Assembly: GCA_021773135.1 (NCBI GenBank) | Contig: JAJFKP010000061.1 | Location: 1-64,000 of the forward strand | DNA length: 64,000 bases | Direction: 5' to 3' | From: Woeseiaceae bacterium | Lineage (GTDB): Bacteria; Pseudomonadota; Gammaproteobacteria; Steroidobacterales; Woeseiaceae | Part shown: one piece after another, positions 59,367 through 64,000 of the stretch | Layout: every line of letters starts with the position of its first letter | How positions within the stretch are numbered: position 1 is the stretch's first letter | Translations under genes and position numbers: made by a program | Notes under the pieces: model-generated | The model's input: the letters and a program-made list of their open reading frames with translations, nothing else | Database searches by the model: none | Told to the model about the DNA's origin: nothing

Positions 59367-59753
59367 TTAAAACATCGTGTTCCTGTTCGCTGCATTTTCC
59401 GGAACGATCTGCAGCACGTCCCAGTGCTCGACCACTTTCCCATCGTCGTCGAAACGGAAGATATCGATGCCGGCATAGTCATGATCTCCCGGCCACTCCT
59501 GGTGGCAATGGAGCACCACGAAATTGCCCTCCGCTATCGCACGCTTGAAATGCACTTTTTTTCCTGGATATTCAGCTTTCATTCGCTCGAAATACGCGAT
59601 AAATGCTTCCCTGCCATCACCGACATCCGGATTGTGCTGGATATAGACGTCTCCAACGTATTTCTCAACGGCTTCACGCGCGCGACCCTGATTGAACATC
59701 AGGTCATAGAAGGCCTGCGCATTTGCCTTGTTTCGTTGCAGATCTGCACTCAT
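59367..59753 (-). CDS. SnoaL-like (NTF2-fold) protein
   Basis: The 128-residue product is cytoplasmic, without signal peptide. It has the SnoaL/ester-cyclase-like pattern: NKANAQAFYDLMFNQGRAREAVEKYVG, IQHNPDVGDGREAFIAYFERM, VVLHCHQEWPGDHDYAGIDIFRFDDDGKVVEHWDVLQ (seen as GIDIFRFDDDGKVVEHWDV). This branch catalyses aldol-type cyclisations in polyketides or simply binds small ligands. Its stop lies 136 bases from the opine-dehydrogenase stop, convergent. Confidence 0.82.
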   Translation of the reverse strand: MSADLQRNKANAQAFYDLMFNQGRAREAVEKYVGDVYIQHNPDVGDGREAFIAYFERMKAEYPGKKVHFKRAIAEGNFVVLHCHQEWPGDHDYAGIDIFRFDDDGKVVEHWDVLQIVPENAANRNTMF

Positions 59754-59859
59754 ATCCTTGCGTCCTGTCAGTGCGCCGGTGTCCGCGGCGTGCAGCGCGT
59801 ACGCCTGTGCCGGACGCTTGGTCGCAGCAGCTGATTGAGTTATCGATTCTCCGGCCGCG

Positions 59860-60534
59860 CTAGTCGACGGACTCCTTCACAACAATCATGCGTACGACGG
59901 CGCCCGGCCCCTGGTGCATACCTTCATCCAGCGACACTACGGTGTCCTCATAGAAAATAATCCGATAGTCAGAAAAAATTTCCAGCATCTCATTCGGTTT
60001 GACCAGGTAATCCGGATTCTTGGGACCGAAGCGGTTGGTCTGCAGTTGCTGTATCGAAAAATTTTGCATAACAAACATTCCACCGGGTTTGAGCGCGTGC
60101 ATTACGTCGGGCAACATCTGCGGATCGTGGTAGTAGAAATCCGTTATGAGATCGTACTGTTCCACGCCCATTTCGTAACCTTCCTGCAGGTCACCCACTT
60201 CTGTTTTGATGGTTACGCCGCGCTCCGCCGCCAGCGCGGCCGCCTTCTCCAGCCCTTTTGGCGATGGGTCCATGGCCGTCACATCGTAACCCTGGCCCGC
60301 AAGGTAGACTGCATTGCGCCCTTCGCCTGCAGCCAGGCACAGCGCCTTGCCCTTGGGCAGATCGCCGATGCGCGAACGCAGAAATTCGACGGGTTCCTTG
60401 CCGTACAGGTACATGTCTCTGCTGAAGCGTTTGTCCCACTGCTCGCCTGCGGCGGTCAACCGCCCGGATTCCTGGCCGTGCCCGGGAAGGGTAAACATCA
60501 TGAGTCCCAGGATTACTATGCGCATTAGTTGCAT
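59860..60534 (-). CDS. Class I SAM methyltransferase with a signal peptide
   Basis: The 224-residue product begins MRIVILGLMMFTLPGHGQ (after MQL), which looks like a cleavable signal peptide, and then reads EQWDKRFSRDMYLYGKEPVEFLRSR. That resembles the entry of TehB-like methyltransferases, as does motif I LCLAAGEGRNAVYLAGQGYDV (seen as CLAAGEGRNAVYLA) at residues 66-79. A later motif is ITDFYYHDPQMLPDV and ALKPGGMFVMQNFS. SAM is a cytoplasmic cofactor, so an exported copy is unusual. The ATG 60534 has GGAG at 8 bases. Start choice is supported by the RBS; a shorter start (60525) still leaves the hydrophobic stretch. Confidence 0.82.
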   Translation of the reverse strand: MQLMRIVILGLMMFTLPGHGQESGRLTAAGEQWDKRFSRDMYLYGKEPVEFLRSRIGDLPKGKALCLAAGEGRNAVYLAGQGYDVTAMDPSPKGLEKAAALAAERGVTIKTEVGDLQEGYEMGVEQYDLITDFYYHDPQMLPDVMHALKPGGMFVMQNFSIQQLQTNRFGPKNPDYLVKPNEMLEIFSDYRIIFYEDTVVSLDEGMHQGPGAVVRMIVVKESVD

Positions 60535-60620
60535 GACTTCATCTCCACAATTTCTTTCTTTCCGTCCTGAATTCAGCACAGCGGCCATACCTGATCGTAA
60601 CGGACGCCATTCGAACCACG

Positions 60621-62654
60621 CTACTCTTTTCGGTATCGGGCGAACCACGCCAGGATGTTATCCACCTTTGCGATCTGGTTCGACGGTCTTGACGCGATGC
60701 CATGCGACGATTCCGGCACTCGCACCAACGCGCTGTCGATTTTTCGTAGCTTGAGCGCCTGATAGTATTGCTCTGACTCAGGCATAGGTGTGCGGTGATC
60801 CGACTCCCCTGTCAGCAACATTGTCGGTGTCGATACATTACCGACCAATGAGAGTGGCGATCGGCGCCAATACTCCAGGGGATCTTCCCACGGGAACTTC
60901 TCAAACCAGTAGCCGGGCACAGTGGTGCTGATGTCGCTGTACAGTGCTTCGCTTATCCAGTTGATAACCGGCTTGGCGACAACCGCCGCTGCGAAACGAT
61001 CGGTCTTGCCGACAATCCAGGCGCTCAGAACACCACCGCCGGAGCCGCCGGTTACAAACAGCTGGTCGGTGTCGACATAACCCCGTTCGATGACAGCGTC
61101 AACACCGGAGATCAGGTCGTCGTAGTCCTGCCCCGGATAGTTATGATGAATCTCGTTGGCGAATTCGTATCCGTAGCTCGTGGAGCCACGTGGATTGGTA
61201 TAAAGCACGACGTATCCGGCGGCGGCATACAGCTGCGCCTCAACGCTGAAGTGGGGCCCGTAGGCGGTAAAGGGACCGCCATGAATTTCAAGAATCAGCG
61301 GGTATTTCCGCGCAGCGTCAAATTCCGGCGGCGTCACGATCCATCCCTGCACGTCGTGATCGCCGACTGACGATGTCCAGACTATTTCTTCGACATTGCC
61401 GAGTTCTCTATGACCGAGCAGGTCATCATTCAATGTCGTCAGAATGGTTGCTTCGCGGCCGCGTCGACCTACGGCGACATCGGCGGGTCGATACGCCGAT
61501 CCTGCCGTGTACGCGAACGCTCCATTGTCGGCAACCGAGAACGCGCCACTGGTATAAGGACGGCTGACGTTCAGTCCACCAACGTTGTCGACGATGTCGT
61601 CGACCTCTCCATTCAGGGAAAGTATCGCAAGGTGACGTTTGCCACGATCATCGTATTGAATGTAAAGGCGGTTTGACGCACCGGCCCATGCTACTCGACT
61701 AATTGAACGATCGAAATCCGTGCTTAACTCTGTCGACGTGCCGTCCGCAACATCCAATACGTAGACATTGGCGTTGTGATAGCCCATTTTTTTATCGTCG
61801 TAACCGATATAGGCGATCTTTGCTCCATCCGGAGAGAAGGTGGCAGACCCATCAGGACCGAATCGATCGGTTAACTGTGTCATATCGCCTGTAGCGACAT
61901 CGACCGACCAAAGCTCCGTATTGCGGCGATTAAATTCCCAGTCGTCTTCCCTGTTGCTCGCCAACACAATCGTTTCGCCATCCGGAGCCCATGCCAGCGG
62001 ACCTTCGTGGTTGAATGCGCCGGACGTGAGCTGACGCGGAGTGCCTCCATCGGCAGGAAGCACGAATACCTGCGTATTGCCGGCTTCGAGGTAACCCCGG
62101 CCATCGCTGCGGTAATTCAGCGAATCGATAACGATTACCGGTGGCGCCCACTCGGCCCCTTCGGGTTTCTCGGGCGCTTCGGCCAATTTCGCGCCCTCAC
62201 CCTTCACGTGCGCTGTAAAGGCAATTTGCCTGCCATCTGGCGACCATGATATTGCGCTCGGCGCCGCTGGCAGATTAGACAACAAGCCTGTTTGGCCACT
62301 ATCCGTCCAGCGCACGTATAACTCGGGTCCACGCCCTTCGGCGCTCGAAATATAGACGATGCGATCGCCATCCGGAGACCAGCGCGGGCTCGAATAGGAA
62401 TCTGTGCCGGACAGCAGCGGACGATGGCCACGCCCGTCACTGCCAACAACCCAGATATTAGAGCGCGTGCGATCGATCATGATGTCATTGGAGAGACGGG
62501 TATAGGCGACCTGCGAGCCGTCCGGCGAGATTTGTGGATCACCCGCGATTTCGAGTTCGAACACGTCTGTATTCTGGAGAGTGTCTGCGCGAATTAGGCT
62601 CGACCCAAGCGCAAGAACCACTACAAACGCCGCCAGTATTCTCTGATTGGCCAT
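60621..62654 (-). CDS. Secreted S9-family (prolyl oligopeptidase-type) peptidase
   Basis: The 677-residue product has a signal peptide (ILAAFVVVLALGSSLIRA) and a seven-bladed propeller with TolB/WD40-like SPDG repeats (SPDGSQVAYTRLS, WSPDGDRIVYI, WSPDGRQIAFT, APDGETIVLAS, SPDGAKIAYIG). The C-terminal catalytic domain has nucleophile Ser in VTGGSGGGVLSAW, Asp in LTGESDHRTPMPES and His in ESSHGIASRPSNQ, with LILEIHGGPFTAYGP near the oxyanion hole. It is the acylaminoacyl-peptidase/DPP-type group and should cut short peptides outside the cytoplasm. It precedes the signal-peptide methyltransferase by 86 bases on the same strand. Confidence 0.95.
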   Translation of the reverse strand: MANQRILAAFVVVLALGSSLIRADTLQNTDVFELEIAGDPQISPDGSQVAYTRLSNDIMIDRTRSNIWVVGSDGRGHRPLLSGTDSYSSPRWSPDGDRIVYISSAEGRGPELYVRWTDSGQTGLLSNLPAAPSAISWSPDGRQIAFTAHVKGEGAKLAEAPEKPEGAEWAPPVIVIDSLNYRSDGRGYLEAGNTQVFVLPADGGTPRQLTSGAFNHEGPLAWAPDGETIVLASNREDDWEFNRRNTELWSVDVATGDMTQLTDRFGPDGSATFSPDGAKIAYIGYDDKKMGYHNANVYVLDVADGTSTELSTDFDRSISRVAWAGASNRLYIQYDDRGKRHLAILSLNGEVDDIVDNVGGLNVSRPYTSGAFSVADNGAFAYTAGSAYRPADVAVGRRGREATILTTLNDDLLGHRELGNVEEIVWTSSVGDHDVQGWIVTPPEFDAARKYPLILEIHGGPFTAYGPHFSVEAQLYAAAGYVVLYTNPRGSTSYGYEFANEIHHNYPGQDYDDLISGVDAVIERGYVDTDQLFVTGGSGGGVLSAWIVGKTDRFAAAVVAKPVINWISEALYSDISTTVPGYWFEKFPWEDPLEYWRRSPLSLVGNVSTPTMLLTGESDHRTPMPESEQYYQALKLRKIDSALVRVPESSHGIASRPSNQIAKVDNILAWFARYRKE

Positions 62655-62795
62655 ATGAATTCACCCGTTATGCTCTGATCAGACGCAAAGACTACCGGGT
62701 AGATGAACCAATGCAACCGCAAACCCGTTCACCGGCGGCAGCAACAACAAAGGTATAATGATTCCAGCAAATGTCTCCTGTCTTATTGGGCCCCT

Positions 62796-63278
62796 ATGTC
62801 CAAGTACCGTCACTACCTATCCGCCGCGTGCCTGATCGTTATTTGCGGCAATCCAACTCTCGGTTATGACCAGGTTGCTGGCCAGGTGCAGGAAAAAAGG
62901 CAGTCTGGCCAGAGCGCCGAGAAGAAGTTCACGATGACCTTTGAGACGACCAAACCGCGGGATTATTGTAAATCCAGCACGTCAATCGAATACCAGCAAA
63001 GAAACAACCTGGCGCACGTCACCGGCGAGATTAGTGTCGAAGGCTGCAGCAAAGCGGCCGGAGAGTACACAGTTTCAATTCGCGTTCGGGACGATAGTGG
63101 AGAGACGCGGAATATTGTCCACGAAGAATCGTGGGAACGCGGCGACAATTTGCCGATTGTATTCGCAAAGGACTATCCCATCGGGGATAATGTCGATCTG
63201 ATTCGGGCACGAGTAAGACGTAGCAGTTGCATCTGCAACGATATTGAGACCGATGACAACGACAATGAAGCGGAATAA
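62796..63278 (+). CDS. Secreted cysteine-containing protein of unknown function
   Basis: The 160-residue product has a signal peptide (SAACLIVICGNPTLGYDQ) and no recognised family. The mature part has an Ig/beta-like composition (NLAHVTGEISVEGCSKAAGEYTVSIRVRDDSG, seen as AGEYTVSIRVRDDSGETR), four cysteines in total (DYCKSS, EGCSKA, SSCICND) and a very acidic tail. It lies 20 bases before the aminotransferase gene on the same strand. The close spacing suggests co-transcription. Confidence 0.65.
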   Translation: MSKYRHYLSAACLIVICGNPTLGYDQVAGQVQEKRQSGQSAEKKFTMTFETTKPRDYCKSSTSIEYQQRNNLAHVTGEISVEGCSKAAGEYTVSIRVRDDSGETRNIVHEESWERGDNLPIVFAKDYPIGDNVDLIRARVRRSSCICNDIETDDNDNEAE

Positions 63279-63298
63279 TTAATCCTGGGGGAAATTAG

Positions 63299-64000
63299 AT
63301 GAGCGCATTAACACGACGACAAATCCTGCTTGGCGGCACCGCGTTGGCGGCTGCGGGACTCATTCCTGCAATTCCGAAGACGCCACTAACACCCGCAATG
63401 AAACTCATGCAGAGTGCGCTCGCAGATGATATTGCCCGTCCGGACTACATGGTTCGTTTGGGTGCGAATGAGAATCCCTATGGACCTTCCCGGGTGGCAC
63501 TCAAAGCCATCAACGACAATATGCATCTGGCGAATCGTTACAGCGGTGATCCTCGTCCGCTGATTTCCTTGATTGCCGACATAAACAATGTAACTACCGA
63601 AAACGTTGTCATCGGCACGGGTTCCAGCGAAGTATTGAAAGTAGCGGGAATGATGGCCGCACGCGACCAGGGCTCCATTGTGTGTGCCGACCCCACGTAC
63701 CAGTCGCTGCTGCGCCACGCAGAGAGTGCGGGCGCCGAAATTATTCGTGTTCCGGTAAATGAGAGCCTTCGCCCTGACCTGGATGCGATGCGTGCCGCGG
63801 TTCGAGAAGATACCAACATGGTTTACCTGGTAAATCCCAACAACCCGATTCCATCCGTCCTGAATGGCAACGCAATGCGTGAATTCGTTTTGGAAATGGC
63901 GCGGGATCACCTTGTTTTTGTCGACGAGGCCTATCATGAATACGTCGAGGATCCGGATTACCAGTCCATGATCGGCCTGATCGCGGAAGGTCACAGGAAC
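63299..64000 (+). CDS. Tat-signal PLP aminotransferase, HisC-like, 5' part
   Basis: The frame is open to the end of the window; the C-terminal part with the PLP lysine is missing. The N-terminus SALTRRQILLGGTALAAAG is a twin-arginine signal (RRxxL). After it comes the class I/II aminotransferase pattern of histidinol-phosphate aminotransferase: VRLGANENPYGPSRVALKAI, GTGSSEVLKVAG, NPNNPIPSV and FVDEAYHEYVEDP (the Asp contacting the pyridine nitrogen lies in VDEAY). GGGGGAAATTAG precedes ATG 63299. Export by Tat would fit a folded PLP-bound enzyme acting outside the cytoplasm. Substrate unknown. Confidence 0.88.
   Translation, partial: MSALTRRQILLGGTALAAAGLIPAIPKTPLTPAMKLMQSALADDIARPDYMVRLGANENPYGPSRVALKAINDNMHLANRYSGDPRPLISLIADINNVTTENVVIGTGSSEVLKVAGMMAARDQGSIVCADPTYQSLLRHAESAGAEIIRVPVNESLRPDLDAMRAAVREDTNMVYLVNPNNPIPSVLNGNAMREFVLEMARDHLVFVDEAYHEYVEDPDYQSMIGLIAEGHRN

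Overview
The window looks like a chromosomal segment of a gammaproteobacterium with moderately high GC. The blocks mreBCD-mrdA-rodA-mltB-rlpA, dacA-DUF493-lipB, amgK-murU/lptD-surA-pdxA-rsmA-apaG-apaH, folA-thyA-lgt and tamA-tamB are typical gammaproteobacterial neighbourhoods (closest in order to Pseudomonas-like layouts). The accessory genes (secreted S9 peptidase, DUF6152 protein, TolB-like/TPR membrane protein, kynurenine catabolism, Tat-type aminotransferase) suggest a marine or sediment heterotroph of the Woeseiaceae/Steroidobacterales type. That placement is inference from gene content only. I see no rRNA, tRNA, CRISPR array, prophage or intact insertion sequence.

Layout. 0-3.4 kb: accessory genes: a truncated nucleotidyltransferase-like gene, a Sel1-repeat secreted protein, a VOC (glyoxalase-fold) gene broken by one frameshift, a META-domain protein and a secreted hypothetical protein. 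3.4-8.9 kb: methionine synthesis operon, ArsR/methyltransferase regulator-metF-metH. 8.9-13.1 kb: hslO and gatCAB. 13.2-20.6 kb: the cell-elongation machine mreB-mreC-mreD-mrdA-rodA-mltB-rlpA. 20.7-24.5 kb: two opposite-strand genes (P5C-type aldehyde dehydrogenase, TolB/TPR protein) sitting where dacA would normally follow rlpA. 24.8-26.8 kb: dacA-DUF493-lipB. 26.8-28.5 kb: amgK-murU (peptidoglycan sugar recycling), with amgK lacking a standard start codon. 28.6-35.2 kb: lptD-surA-pdxA-rsmA-apaG-apaH. 35.25-38.5 kb: a tightly packed kynurenine/3-hydroxyanthranilate block: a RidA-type 2-aminomuconate deaminase, 3-hydroxyanthranilate dioxygenase, ACMS decarboxylase and kynureninase.

38.5-41.6 kb: small genes (glycine-zipper protein, a short encapsulated-ferritin-like protein without a cargo tail, a secreted NTF2-like protein, a tail-anchored protein, a 92-residue protein) and a YghU-type glutathione transferase. 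41.6-43.7 kb: lgt-thyA-folA. 43.8-47.1 kb: a YyaL/DUF255 thioredoxin-fold protein and a serine hydrolase. 47.1-52.3 kb: tamA-tamB. 52.4-54.3 kb: MscS-like channel and ZntB/CorA-like transporter. 54.3-64 kb: accessory and exported enzymes: alpha/beta hydrolase, isoprenylcysteine-methyltransferase-like membrane enzyme, DUF6152 protein, opine-dehydrogenase-family enzyme, SnoaL-like protein, a methyltransferase with a signal peptide, an S9 peptidase, a secreted hypothetical protein, and a Tat-signal PLP aminotransferase cut by the window end.

How they work together: most of the window is envelope biogenesis (elongasome, peptidoglycan trimming and recycling, LPS and outer-membrane protein assembly, lipoprotein maturation) interleaved with one-carbon/methionine/thymidylate metabolism. 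The last 10 kb looks like a heterotrophic set for extracytoplasmic peptide and amino-acid processing.
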